The notes: generated by a model from the sequence alone, not told the origin. Shown: positions 1 to 8,484, counted from the first letter of the stretch. The stretch is 64,000 nucleotides of DNA from Streptomyces cucumeris (GCF_024295805.1 NZ_JANCLX010000001.1:297901-361900); one strand, 5' to 3'. Translations and numbers: made by a program.

Positions 1-50
1 GGCGACGAGCCGCCCGCCCTGGTGGGGCTGGCGTGTCGGGGGCGGACAGA

Positions 51-93
51 CCGGTCGGCGGTGCGGGTGGGAGTTCACCGCACCGCCGACCGG
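51..93. terminator. Strong stem-loop terminator
   Basis: A perfect 16-bp inverted repeat (ccggtcggcggtgcgg at 51-66 and its complement at 78-93) encloses an 11-nt loop. It starts 20 bases beyond the stop of the minus-strand methyltransferase gene at 113, so it probably ends that operon. It could also serve a plus-strand gene left of the window. No T-tract follows, which is usual for GC-rich actinomycetes. Bases 1-50 hold no gene I can recognise. Confidence 0.75.
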
Positions 94-112
94 GGTCATG
101 GGGCCGGGGGTG

Positions 113-859
113 TCAGCCCTCGGGGGACGTGCATGCTCCGGGCAGCGCACGGCGCAGGGCCACGAAGTCGCGGTCGAGCGCCGACCACCGCTCGACGGCG
201 TTCCAGCCCGCCGCGGCCGCGTGGCGCAGCAGGGCGGGGGCGCCCACCCGGGCCCAGGGGAAGTCCGTGCCGACGCCGCCGTGTCCGTCGTCCACCCGGA
301 CCCGCACCCGTTCGTCGAGGTCCGCCGGTGCCACCTCGACGAGCACCAGCCCGTCCGGCGCGAGGACCCGGCCGACCCGGGTCAGCAGGGCCCGCGGATC
401 GCCGCCGATGCCGATGTTGCCGTCGATCAGCAGCGCCGTACCCCAGCGCCCCTCACCCGGGATCGGCTCGAACACCGAGCGGCACAGGGCCGGTCCGCCC
501 GCGCCGATCGTGCGGGCGACCGCCGCCTGGCTCACATCGATGCCCAGGCAGGGACGGCCCAGCAGGGCGAGTGCGGCCACCAGCCGTCCGGGGCCGCAGC
601 CGATGTCGAGGACGGGGCCCCGGCAGCGCGTCAGTACGGTGCGGTCGGCGGGGTCGGCGTCCGCGCACCAGCGTTCGACCTCCAGCGGCAGCATCCAGCC
701 GTCGGAGCGCCGCAGATACAGCGGGCCGCGTCCGGTGCGCAGCGCCCGCGTATAGGGGTCGGCACGCCATGAGGCCGGCTGCGCCCAGCCGTCGGCCCGC
801 TCACGGAGCCCGACGGCGTCCGGCCCGGTTCCGTTCCGTATCGACCCGGCCGCGCTCAT
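113..859 (-). CDS. Class I SAM-dependent methyltransferase
   Basis: 248 aa. The motif VLDIGCGPGRL (SAM motif I) near residue 90 and GIDVSQ (motif II) identify a Rossmann-fold methyltransferase; the substrate is unknown. The ATG at 857-859 overlaps the TGA of the upstream DUF2064 gene as ATGA, implying translational coupling, and this decided the start. It is the last gene of a three-gene operon (GT2 glycosyltransferase, DUF2064, methyltransferase) and is followed by a strong hairpin. The N-terminal 60 residues hold WRADPYTRAL and the Trp-rich stretch typical of actinobacterial relatives of this enzyme. Acting on a small molecule or glycoconjugate made by the two upstream enzymes is an inference from the operon. 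Confidence 0.85.
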   Translation of the reverse strand: MSAAGSIRNGTGPDAVGLRERADGWAQPASWRADPYTRALRTGRGPLYLRRSDGWMLPLEVERWCADADPADRTVLTRCRGPVLDIGCGPGRLVAALALLGRPCLGIDVSQAAVARTIGAGGPALCRSVFEPIPGEGRWGTALLIDGNIGIGGDPRALLTRVGRVLAPDGLVLVEVAPADLDERVRVRVDDGHGGVGTDFPWARVGAPALLRHAAAAGWNAVERWSALDRDFVALRRALPGACTSPEG

Positions 860-1533
860 CGGGCGCCCGCCCGTACCGGCATCCGGGACAGGGTCCGGGC
901 GAACCGGCTGCCCGGCGCGGCCGCCGCCACCTTCAGCGCGTCGCGCGCGGTGTCGACGTCGCGCAGGACCGGCAGGTCGTACACCCGCAGCCCGGCGTCG
1001 ACGAGCCGACGGCGCTGTACGGCACCGGTGGTGGCGGTGGACATCGGCACACCGCGCAGCAGCGCGGGGTCCGGGTCGGACAGGCCCAGGGCCCAGAAGC
1101 CACCGTCGGCGGCCGGGCCGAACCAGGCGTCGCGGCGGGTCCAGCCGTGCGGGTCCAGCACCGGGGCGAGCAGTGCGGGGGTGATCTGCGGGGTGTCCAT
1201 ACCGAGCAGCAGCGTGGGTCCTTGGCAGTGCGCGAAGGCGTGCGCCAGCCGTTCGTCGAGACCGCCGCGGCATTGCGGGATGACCTCGAAGCCGAGCGGC
1301 AGCCACCGCCCCGGACGGCCGTCCAGCGCCAGCACCCGGCGGTGCGCGGGCAGCCCGGCCACGGTGTGGAGGGTGTCGGTGAGGGCGGCCTCGGCGAGCG
1401 CCGCGGCCTCCACCGGGGTGTACGGGGGAGTGAGCCGGGTCTTCACCCGGCCCGCCATCGGCTCCTTGGCGATGACGAGCACGGTGACCTTCGTCCGTGC
1501 GCCGTTCCGCGAGGCGCCGCGCGCGGGGCTCAC
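856..1533 (-). CDS. DUF2064 / TIGR04282-type nucleotidyltransferase-like glycosyltransferase
   Basis: 225 aa. The N-terminal VLVIAKEPMAGRVKTRL is the signature of the DUF2064 family (GT-A-like fold, related to CofC and GlmU-type nucleotidyltransferases), followed by LLLGMDTPQI and WFGPAADGGFWALG, which match the conserved DTP and DGGF/Y motifs. The proposed start is GTG at 1531-1533, overlapping the TGA of the GT2 gene as GTGA; a later GTG at 1486 would remove about 16 poorly conserved residues. Members of this family often sit beside a GT2 enzyme in arsenosugar or selenodomain-associated clusters, as here, but no arsenic genes are visible. The product is unknown. Confidence 0.85.
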   Translation of the reverse strand: MSPARGASRNGARTKVTVLVIAKEPMAGRVKTRLTPPYTPVEAAALAEAALTDTLHTVAGLPAHRRVLALDGRPGRWLPLGFEVIPQCRGGLDERLAHAFAHCQGPTLLLGMDTPQITPALLAPVLDPHGWTRRDAWFGPAADGGFWALGLSDPDPALLRGVPMSTATTGAVQRRRLVDAGLRVYDLPVLRDVDTARDALKVAAAAPGSRFARTLSRMPVRAGAR

Positions 1534-2267
1534 CGGGCAGTCCCGACCGGGTGGTTGACCCCGGCGACGGGTACCGGCGGCCGGTCGTGGAGCACCGCGC
1601 GCATATCGCGCACCGCATGCCAGGTGCCCCGCCAGGTGCCGGTGACCTTCGACCGCCCCGCGCGCGGCAGATACGGCACGTCGCGCTCCTCGATCCGCCA
1701 TCCCGCGTCGGAGCCGCGCACCACCATCTGCAGCGGATAGCCGCTGCGCCGGTCGGTGAGGCCGAGGTCCAGCAGCGGTGCGCGCCGGGCGGCGCGCAGC
1801 GGGCCGAGGTCGTGCAGCCCCAGACCGGTCCGGCGGCGCAGCATCCGGGCGAGGGCGAGGTTGCCGACCCGGGCGTGCGCGGGCCAGGTGCCGCGCCCCT
1901 GGGGACGGCGGCGTCCCAGCACCAGATCCGCGCCGCCCTCGGCGAGGGTGGCGACGAAGCCGGTCAGCAGTCCGGGGTCGAGCGTGGCGTCGCAGTCGCA
2001 GAAGCAGACGAACTCCGCCTCGGCGGCGAGGAGTCCGGCGTGGCAGGCCGCCCCGAAGCCGCGGCGGGGCTCGTGTACGACGGTCGCGCCGTGGTCGCGG
2101 GCGATGGCGGCCGAGCCGTCCGTGGAGCCGTTGTCGACGACGATGGCGCGCCAGCCGTCGGGGATGCGGGCCAGCACCCAGGGCAGGGCGTCGGCCTCGT
2201 CCAGGCACGGCAGGACGACATCGGCGCGGGGAACACCGTCGGAACGGGGGGTGATCGCATCTGTCAC
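1530..2267 (-). CDS. Family 2 glycosyltransferase (DPM1-like)
   Basis: About 245 aa. ADVVLPCLDEADALP and IVVDNGSTDGS are the nucleotide-sugar binding start of a GT2 (GT-A) domain; CFCDCDATLDPG supplies the DxD-like metal site, and RRSGYPLQM with WRIEERDVPYLPR is typical of polyprenyl-phosphate/TIGR04283-like enzymes. There is no membrane segment. GTG at 2265-2267 was chosen; GTG at 2274-2276 is an alternative. First gene of the operon with the DUF2064 and methyltransferase genes. It is divergent, with about 120 bp between, from a response regulator that may control it. Likely role: transfer of a sugar to a lipid or small acceptor, inferred from family only. Confidence 0.85.
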   Translation of the reverse strand: MTDAITPRSDGVPRADVVLPCLDEADALPWVLARIPDGWRAIVVDNGSTDGSAAIARDHGATVVHEPRRGFGAACHAGLLAAEAEFVCFCDCDATLDPGLLTGFVATLAEGGADLVLGRRRPQGRGTWPAHARVGNLALARMLRRRTGLGLHDLGPLRAARRAPLLDLGLTDRRSGYPLQMVVRGSDAGWRIEERDVPYLPRAGRSKVTGTWRGTWHAVRDMRAVLHDRPPVPVAGVNHPVGTAR

Positions 2268-2390
2268 GCGCTCCACACTACGGAGGCGAAAGCGGCATTT
2301 CAGACTTCGGGACCTTACGAAACACGGACGTCGACCGTTCCCGGCCACACCGGGGTGGGCCCGGATCCGGCCAGGTGCGAGGCTGTGGCC

Positions 2391-3188
2391 ATGCAGCAGA
2401 CCCCCACCCCCGGCCGGGTCCTCGTCGTGGACGACGACCCGACCGTCGCCGAGGTCGTCGCCGGATACCTCGACCGCGCGGGCTATGACGTCGACCGGGC
2501 CGCCGACGGCCCCGAGGCGCTCGCCCGTGCCGCCGCCCACTGGCCCGACCTGGTCGTCCTCGATCTGATGCTGCCGGGCATGGACGGGCTCCAGGTGTGC
2601 CGGACGCTCCGCGAGCGGGGGCCGGTGCCGGTCATCATGCTCACCGCGCGCGGTGACGAGGACGACCGGATCCTCGGCCTGGAGATCGGCGCGGACGACT
2701 ATGTGACCAAGCCGTTCAGCCCGCGCGAACTGGTGCTGCGTGTGGAGTCGGTACTCCGCCGCAGCCGTACCGGGCCGCGGGTCGTCCACCTCGGTGGGGC
2801 GCCCGGCGGCACCGGTCCCGGCGGCCCCGGCGGCGAGTACGCGCCGCGGGACGGTGTGCTCCGGCACGCCGGGATCACCCTCGACCCCGCCGCCCGCCGC
2901 GCCACCCGGGACGGCCGGGAACTCGCCCTCACCCTCCGCGAGTTCGATCTGCTCGCCCATCTGCTGCGGAACCCCGGTGTGGCCTGCACCCGCGAGGAGC
3001 TGATGCGGGACGTCTGGGGCTGGGACTTCGGCGATCTGTCCACCGTCACCGTCCATGTGCGGCGGCTGCGCGGGAAGGTCGAGGACGATCCGGGCGCGCC
3101 GCGCCTCATCCAGACCGTCTGGGGCGTCGGCTACCGCTTCGACGCACCGTCCGGATCCACGGCCGTGGACCACGAGGGTGAGGGCTGA
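2391..3188 (+). CDS. OmpR/PhoB-family response regulator
   Basis: 265 aa. The receiver domain (residues 8-125) has the acidic pair VVDDD, phospho-acceptor Asp58 in VVLDLMLPGMDG, the switch Thr in MLTARGDEDD and the Lys in YVTKPFSPREL. A Gly/Pro-rich linker (about residues 138-160) leads to a C-terminal winged helix (LALTLREFDLLAHLL, TVTVHVRRLRGK, VWGVGYRF). The partner kinase begins 5 nt downstream. The start ATG lies 123 nt from the divergent glycosyltransferase operon, a natural target. The linker is longer than in most PhoB proteins. Confidence 0.93.
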   Translation: MQQTPTPGRVLVVDDDPTVAEVVAGYLDRAGYDVDRAADGPEALARAAAHWPDLVVLDLMLPGMDGLQVCRTLRERGPVPVIMLTARGDEDDRILGLEIGADDYVTKPFSPRELVLRVESVLRRSRTGPRVVHLGGAPGGTGPGGPGGEYAPRDGVLRHAGITLDPAARRATRDGRELALTLREFDLLAHLLRNPGVACTREELMRDVWGWDFGDLSTVTVHVRRLRGKVEDDPGAPRLIQTVWGVGYRFDAPSGSTAVDHEGEG

Positions 3189-3193
3189 CCGCC

Positions 3194-4306
3194 GTGCAAG
3201 ACATCCTCCTGATGGCCCTGTTCGCGTTCCTCGGCGCCGCCGCGGCCGGGCTGCTCGGCGCGCTCGCGCTGCGGATGCTGCGCGGACGTTCCGTCGCCGT
3301 GTCCCTCACCGTGGTCGCCGCCGTCACGGTCACCGCGATGCTGGCGGGCACCCTCGCCGTCGCCTGGGCCATGTTCCTGTCCGCGCACGACCTCTCGGTC
3401 GTCACCACCGTCTGTGCGATGGCCGCCGTGGTGTCGATGGCCACGGCGGTGCTGCTGGGCCGGTGGGTCGTGGCGCGCAGCAACGAGCTGACGCAGGCGG
3501 CCCGTTCGTTCGGCGACGGCGGTGCCTTCGCCGCCCCCGACGGCGAGGCCACCGCCGAACTCGCCGCCCTCAGCCGTGCCCTCGCCGACACCAGCGCCAG
3601 ACTCGCCGCCTCCCGCGAACGCGAACGGGCGCTGGAGGCCTCGCGCCGTGAGCTCGTCGCCTGGATCTCCCACGACCTGCGCACCCCGCTGGCCGGACTG
3701 CGGGCGATGTCGGAGGCGCTGGAGGACGGGATGGTGCCCGACCCGGAACGCTATCTGCGGCAGATCCGCACCGAGGTGGAACGGCTCAACGGGATGGTCG
3801 GCGACCTCTTCGAGCTCTCCCGCATCCACGCCGGGGCGCTGTCCCTCAGCCTCACCCGGGTCTCCGTCTACGACCTGGTCGGGGACGCCCTGGCGGGCGC
3901 CGATCCGCTCGCCAGGGAGCTGGGCGTACGGCTGATCGGCAACTCCGTCGACCCCGTTCCCATCGAGGTCGACGGCAAGGAGATGACCCGCGTCCTGGGC
4001 AACCTCCTGGTCAACGCCATCCGCCGTACCCCGGCCGACGGTACGGTCGCGGTCACCGCCGAGCGCGAGGCGGACCATGTGGTGCTGTCGGTGACGGACG
4101 GCTGCGGTGGCATCCCCGAGGAGGACCTGCCGCGCGTCTTCGACACCGGCTGGCGCGGCAGCCACGCCCGTACGCCCCCGGCGGGCGCGGGCCTGGGCCT
4201 CGCCATCGTCCGCGGCATCGTCGAGGCCCACGACGGCCGCGCCGCGGTCCACAACGTGGTCGGCGGCTGCCGCTTCGAGGTCCGCCTCCCCGCGGCATCC
4301 GCCTGA
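3194..4306 (+). CDS. Membrane sensor histidine kinase
   Basis: 370 aa. Two hydrophobic segments (residues 3-25 and about 35-58), then a third hydrophobic stretch to about residue 98, place the protein in the membrane with only a short extracytoplasmic loop. A HAMP-like region follows. The HisKA box is LVAWISHDLRTPLAGLRAM (phospho-acceptor His near residue 159). The HATPase region has an N box (LGNLLVNAIRRTP), a G1 box (VTDGCGGIPEED) and a G2 box (AGLGLAIVRGIVEAH). Its GTG start is 5 nt after the response regulator stop, so the two form one operon. The minimal sensor loop suggests sensing at the membrane or within it; the signal is unknown. Confidence 0.92.
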   Translation: MQDILLMALFAFLGAAAAGLLGALALRMLRGRSVAVSLTVVAAVTVTAMLAGTLAVAWAMFLSAHDLSVVTTVCAMAAVVSMATAVLLGRWVVARSNELTQAARSFGDGGAFAAPDGEATAELAALSRALADTSARLAASRERERALEASRRELVAWISHDLRTPLAGLRAMSEALEDGMVPDPERYLRQIRTEVERLNGMVGDLFELSRIHAGALSLSLTRVSVYDLVGDALAGADPLARELGVRLIGNSVDPVPIEVDGKEMTRVLGNLLVNAIRRTPADGTVAVTAEREADHVVLSVTDGCGGIPEEDLPRVFDTGWRGSHARTPPAGAGLGLAIVRGIVEAHDGRAAVHNVVGGCRFEVRLPAASA

Positions 4307-4956
4307 CCCCGCCCGGCCCGGCGGCGCCGCCTGTCCGGCGGGCCGCCGGGCTGCGGGCGGGATCGGCGATGGCGGCTCCCGTCGGCGCGGTCCGCGGTGT
4401 GTCCGCGTGGGCTTCCCGGAGTGCGCCGGGGTCGTGAGATGGCCCTTGCCGCCACGGTTCGGCGCGGAGCGACGCCGTCGCGGGCGCCCCGCGCGGGTGG
4501 GTCCGGCGTGACCGGACGAGCCCGGCGTGGCCCGGGCCGCCCGAGTGCCCGAGGGGAGCCGCCCGCTGCCGACCGGTGATGGCCCATGCCGCCAACGGCC
4601 GGGGCGGAGCGTGCGGTTCGTGGCGCGTACGCGCCGTTCGCCGGGGGCGCTGAGGACCGGCGTCGGCCATCGCCTCCGGGCATCGGGGCGGAGCCGCGTC
4701 CGCGTGACGTTCGCGCACCCGCGGGGTGAGCCCGGTGCGATCCCCGCGGCCGGGGTGCCCGCGCGCTGCCGACCGGGGATGGCTCATGCCGCCACGGTTC
4801 GGTGCGGTGTGTGCGGTGCGTGGCACGTCGGCGCGCTCCGGTGGGCCTTGCGAGGTGAGCCCGGCCGGGCCGGGTATCGGACCTACCGCCACGCGTCGGC
4901 GCAGGGGCGCGCCCGGTCCCGGACGGGGGGCCGGGACCGGGCGCGGTTTGTGGGGG
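4307..4956. repeat. Convergent gap with degenerate dispersed repeats, no gene recognised
   Basis: This 650-bp space lies between the convergent kinase and epimerase genes. It holds three diverged copies of a unit around 'gatggcccatgccgcca' at 4438-4471, 4578-4611 and 4778-4811. Copies 2 and 3 also share upstream 'gctgccgaccgg' and a downstream 'tgcggt(t/g)cgtggc' block, giving about 65 bp of similarity. Short frames opened by these copies translate to similar PPRFGAE-like peptides but stop quickly and differ downstream. No known family was recognised. The rightmost part carries the epimerase terminator. Confidence 0.55.
4909..4944. terminator. Stem-loop terminator of the epimerase gene
   Basis: A perfect 14-bp stem (gcgcccggtcccgg at 4909-4922, complement at 4931-4944) with an 8-nt loop lies 12 bases past the minus-strand epimerase stop. 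It is symmetrical and could act in both directions between the convergent genes. Confidence 0.7.
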
Positions 4957-6033
4957 CTACGGAACCGGGGCGGGCCGGAGGGGCGTCGCACGCTGGGGCG
5001 CCCGGGCGAACTCGGCCATGCCGTCCACGAACGGCACCGTCGCCCGCCACCCCAGCCGTTCCCGGATCCGCCGCGACGAGGCGGTGATGTGGCGGACGTC
5101 GCCGAGCCGGTACTCGCCGGTCACCACCGGTGCCGGACCGCCGTGGGCCGCCGCGAGGGCGGCCGCCATCCCGCCCACGGTCTGCGGGTCGTCGCTTCCG
5201 GTGTTGTACGCGGTCAGCGCGCCCGCCTCCGTCGCTTCGGCGCCCGCCTCCAGGGCGGCCACGTTCGCCGCCGCCACGTCGCGTACGTGGATGAAGTCCC
5301 GGCGCTGACCGCCGTCCTCGAAGACGGTCGGTGCCTCGCCGCGCGCAAGGGCCGAGCGGAAGAAGGAGGCGACACCCGCGTACGGGGTGTCGCGCGGCAT
5401 CCCCGGGCCGTAGACGTTGTGGTACCGCAGGGACACCGCGCGGCCGTCCACGGCCCGCGCCCACGCCGCCGCCAGATGCTCCTGCGCCAGCTTCGTCGTC
5501 GCGTAGACATTGCGCGGATCGGCCGGGGCGTCCTCCCCGACGAGCCCCGCCACCAGCGGCGTACCGCACTGCGGGCAGGGCGGTTCGAACCGGCCCGCCG
5601 CGAGATCGGCCTCCGCGCGCGGGCCGGGCCGCACCCATCCGTGCCGGGGGCAGTCGTAGCGCCCCTCCCCGTAGACGACCATCGACCCGGCGAGCACCAG
5701 GGTCCGCACCCCGCCGGCGGCCATGGCCGTCAGCAGTACGGCGGTGCCCAGGTCATTGCAGCCGACGTAGTCCGGCGCGTCGGCGAAGTCCTTGCCGAGG
5801 CCGACCATCGCCGCCTGGTGGCAGACCGCGTCCACGCCGCGCAGCGCGGCGTCCACCGCCCCGCGGTCCCGTACGTCGGCGTGGATCCACTCGGCGTCGG
5901 GCAACGGCGGTGGTGCCGGGTGGGCGGCCGGGAGCAGGGCGTCGAGGACGACCGGCTCATGGCCGTGGGCGGTGAGTGCGGTGACGATGTGCGAGCCGAT
6001 GAAGCCCGCGCCTCCGGTGACCAGTACGCGCAT
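4957..6033 (-). CDS. NAD-dependent epimerase/dehydratase with Cys-rich insert
   Basis: 358 aa extended SDR. MRVLVTGGAGFIGSHIV is the N-terminal TGxxGxxG dinucleotide site; VYGEG, NVYATTK (the YxxxK catalytic pair), RYHNVYGPG and RDFIHVRDVA are typical of UDP-glucose 4-epimerase-like sugar enzymes. Between the catalytic Ser region and YxxxK there is an insertion of about 45 residues carrying CPRHGW and CPQCG, a possible zinc-ribbon-like pair not present in classic GalE. It ends with a strong hairpin and is convergent to the two-component genes. Likely a nucleotide-sugar epimerase or dehydratase, perhaps feeding the neighbouring glycosyltransferase operon; the sugar is unknown. Confidence 0.88.
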   Translation of the reverse strand: MRVLVTGGAGFIGSHIVTALTAHGHEPVVLDALLPAAHPAPPPLPDAEWIHADVRDRGAVDAALRGVDAVCHQAAMVGLGKDFADAPDYVGCNDLGTAVLLTAMAAGGVRTLVLAGSMVVYGEGRYDCPRHGWVRPGPRAEADLAAGRFEPPCPQCGTPLVAGLVGEDAPADPRNVYATTKLAQEHLAAAWARAVDGRAVSLRYHNVYGPGMPRDTPYAGVASFFRSALARGEAPTVFEDGGQRRDFIHVRDVAAANVAALEAGAEATEAGALTAYNTGSDDPQTVGGMAAALAAAHGGPAPVVTGEYRLGDVRHITASSRRIRERLGWRATVPFVDGMAEFARAPQRATPLRPAPVP

Positions 6034-6196
6034 GGGGGCGACGCTAGGCCGTGACGGCCCCTGCCGTCCGCCCACGCGCCGTGCCGTCACCGCTCCGTAA
6101 GGGTTCGGAGGCGGTCCCGGGCGTCCGTCCCGGCTCCGTGATGCGACCCCGCCGCTCCTGGGCGATCCTGTGATGACCAGCGTCGAGAGGCCAACG

Positions 6197-7321
6197 ATGC
6201 GCACCACAGGTCTGACATCCCGGACGCTGACCGCCCTCCGCGCCAAGAGGCCCTATCCGGCGGTCACCATCACCCTCCCGACCCACCGTCGCGAAACGGA
6301 CAACGCCCAGGACTCGGTGCGGCTGCGCAACCTCGTCGCCGAGGCCAAACGACGTCTGGAGGCGGCCCCGGACGTGCCGCGCGACGCCCGCTTCGACATC
6401 AGCGCGCAGCTCGACCGCGCCGTGGCCGACGCGGATCTGCGCTACGCCCTGGACTCGCTGGTGATCTTCGCGGCGAAGGGCGAGTACGAGGTCTGGTCAC
6501 TGCCGAGGACGGCCCCGGAGCGCGTGGTCCTGAGCGACACCTTCCTCACCCGCAACCTGGTCGCGGCGCGTGAGCGGACCCGTCCGTACTGGGTGCTCAC
6601 GGTCGCCTCGGACCACACCGCGCTGTGGGGCGGCTCCGACGGCTCGCTCCAGCAGGTGCGCGCGGCCGGGTTCCCGATGGCCCCCGAGCCGGGCGACAAC
6701 GAGGACGTGGAGCGCGAGGAGCGGATCGGCAACGCGCCGGGGATCTACGACGACGAGCGCACCCGGCAGTATCTGCGGCAGGTCGACACCGGGCTCGACT
6801 GTCTGCTCGCGGGCGACCCCCGTCCGCTCTACCTGGTCGGGCTCGCCCCCGCGCTGAGCCTGCTGGACGAGGTGGGCTCGGCGGCGAAGGCGGCCGTGAG
6901 CCGGGTGCCCAAGGGCGGACTGGCCGGGGGCCCGGCCAAGGCGCTGACCGAGGCGCTGCGCCCGGCGCTGGGCGAGCAGGCCGCCCGCCACGCCGAGCGC
7001 GTCATCCAGCGCACCGAGCAGGCCCAGGGGCGGCGGGCCTTCGCCGCCGGGCTGGAGGAGGTGTGGCAGGTGGTCCGGGAGGGCCGGATCGACCTGCTGG
7101 CGGTCGAGGAGAACTACCAGCGGCCCGTCCGGCTCACCGACGGACATCTGATCCCGGTCGACGCGGACGAGATGACCTCCGCCGAGCACGGCCCGGCCGT
7201 GCAGGAGGACATCGTGGACGAGATCATCGAGGCCGCGCTGGACACCGGCAGCGAGGTCGCCTTCGTCCCGGACGGCTCCCTCGCCGGGTGCGAACGCATC
7301 GCGGCGGTCCTCCGCTTCTGA
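6197..7321 (+). CDS. BaeRF3-type archaeo-eukaryotic release factor homologue
   Basis: 374 aa. The whole protein matches my memory of bacterial eRF1-like (baeRF) proteins: the N-terminal half carries ITLPTHRRETDNAQD and RLRNLVAEAKRRL, and the C-terminal half LEEVWQVVREGRIDLLAVEENYQRP with a final GSEVAFVPDGSL, the eL30e-like part. Such proteins are predicted to act on ribosomes; the real function is unproven. ATG at 6197 is preferred because GAGAGG stands 6 nt upstream; GTG/ATG at 6170/6173 would add nine residues. It stands alone, downstream of a divergent epimerase gene. Confidence 0.75.
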   Translation: MRTTGLTSRTLTALRAKRPYPAVTITLPTHRRETDNAQDSVRLRNLVAEAKRRLEAAPDVPRDARFDISAQLDRAVADADLRYALDSLVIFAAKGEYEVWSLPRTAPERVVLSDTFLTRNLVAARERTRPYWVLTVASDHTALWGGSDGSLQQVRAAGFPMAPEPGDNEDVEREERIGNAPGIYDDERTRQYLRQVDTGLDCLLAGDPRPLYLVGLAPALSLLDEVGSAAKAAVSRVPKGGLAGGPAKALTEALRPALGEQAARHAERVIQRTEQAQGRRAFAAGLEEVWQVVREGRIDLLAVEENYQRPVRLTDGHLIPVDADEMTSAEHGPAVQEDIVDEIIEAALDTGSEVAFVPDGSLAGCERIAAVLRF

Positions 7322-7343
7322 GACGGGGCCGCTGGCCCCCGTC
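7322..7343 (+). terminator. Hairpin directly after the BaeRF gene
   Basis: gacggggcc (7322-7330) pairs with ggcccccgtc (7334-7343) with one bulged C and a 3-nt loop, immediately after the TGA. A candidate terminator. Confidence 0.45.
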
Positions 7344-7523
7344 GTCCGCCTGCTCGTCGATTTCCGGCCATCCAGCGCCCCGTTACGCCCAGGTATGAAC
7401 CGGTATGGCCATGACGTCGCCCCGCCCCTTTCGGTCACACGACACACACCACGGGGACCCTCCGGCGTTGCCTTCCGCTGTCAGCGTGGCGGCCACGCAC
7501 GCAACCGAGGGACTGGGAGCAGC

Positions 7524-8438
7524 ATGACGGCCACCACCGGGCACACCGCGCGGCGCCCCCGCGGCCTCGACGACGTCAAGGGATGGTTCCCCAGCCTCGA
7601 CCAGGTGCTCTTCGACCGCTTCCTGACCCGTCAGGAGCGCCATGAGCAGAATGGGGACCTGCTGGAGATGGGCGCCTACCTGGGCAAGAGCGCCATCTTC
7701 ACCGCCGCCTATCTGCGCGGCGGCGAACGTTTCACGGTCTGCGATCTCTTCGGGGCCGACGCACCGGACGAGCGGAACGCGGCGGAGGCCCGTACCTCGT
7801 ACGCCACCCTCACCCGTAACGCCTTCGAGCAGAACTACCTGGCCTTCCACGACGAGCTGCCCGAGGTGGTCCAGGGCCCGACCTCCGTGGTGCCGCACCA
7901 CGTCGGCCCGGAGAGCTGCCGCTTCGTGCACATCGACGCCTCGCACCTGTACGAGCACGTGGTGGGCGACATCGACACCGCGCGCACCGCGCTGGTCCCC
8001 GGTGGCCTGGTCGTACTGGACGACTTCCGCTCCGAGCACACCCCGGGCGTGGCCGCCGCGACCTGGGAGGCGGTGTTCACCCGGGGGCTGCGGCCGGTCT
8101 GCCTCAGCACCCAGAAGCTCTACGGGACCTGGGGCGACCCCACCGCGCTGCAGGACGAGCTGCTCGCCGACGAGGAGTGGCGCTCGGCGCTGCGCACGAG
8201 CGTGCAGGAGATCGCGGGACGCCGGATACTGCGGTTCTCCGGCAAGCCGCCGAACCCGGCCGCCCCGCGTTCCCGCTATGCCGGTGAGCCGCGCGGCACC
8301 ACCCCGGCCCCCTCCGGTGCGCCGGGCCGGGCCGTGGCGGGGCGCGCCCCGTCCTCGCCGGTCCGGCGGCTCGCCGCCGATGTCCTGCCGCCGGTGGTCA
8401 CCCGCGCGATCCGCCGCAGGCGGCGTCCCACCGGCTGA
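7524..8438 (+). CDS. TylF-like class I methyltransferase
   Basis: 304 aa. LLEMGAYLGKSAIFTAAYL is motif I of the Methyltransf_24/TylF group; VCDLFG, VHIDASHLYEHVVGDI and GGLVVLDDFRS supply the acidic metal- and substrate-site motifs of this family. The C-terminal 70 residues are a basic, Pro-rich tail (GRAVAGRAPSSPVRRL, IRRRRRPTG), possibly nucleic-acid or membrane associated. GGGAG lies 6 nt before the ATG. It is not in an operon; the next gene is convergent. The substrate is unknown; relatives methylate sugars and phenols. Confidence 0.82.
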   Translation: MTATTGHTARRPRGLDDVKGWFPSLDQVLFDRFLTRQERHEQNGDLLEMGAYLGKSAIFTAAYLRGGERFTVCDLFGADAPDERNAAEARTSYATLTRNAFEQNYLAFHDELPEVVQGPTSVVPHHVGPESCRFVHIDASHLYEHVVGDIDTARTALVPGGLVVLDDFRSEHTPGVAAATWEAVFTRGLRPVCLSTQKLYGTWGDPTALQDELLADEEWRSALRTSVQEIAGRRILRFSGKPPNPAAPRSRYAGEPRGTTPAPSGAPGRAVAGRAPSSPVRRLAADVLPPVVTRAIRRRRRPTG

Positions 8439-8484
8439 GCGCGACGGTCCACCGCGCCCCGGCGGTCCGCCCGTGCCCCGGCGG

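Noticed and set aside
22..1740. Long plus-strand open frame opposite the methyltransferase and DUF2064 genes
   Set aside because: Arg/Pro/Gly-rich translation without any motif; it is the GC-rich antisense of clearly coding genes.
4587..4731. Possible 47-aa protein starting MPPTAGAERA in the repeat region
   Set aside because: No ribosome-binding site, low-complexity product, and the other repeat copies do not keep a comparable frame.
5578..5600. ggttcgaacc, resembling a tRNA T-loop
   Set aside because: Lies inside the epimerase coding sequence and has no cloverleaf around it.
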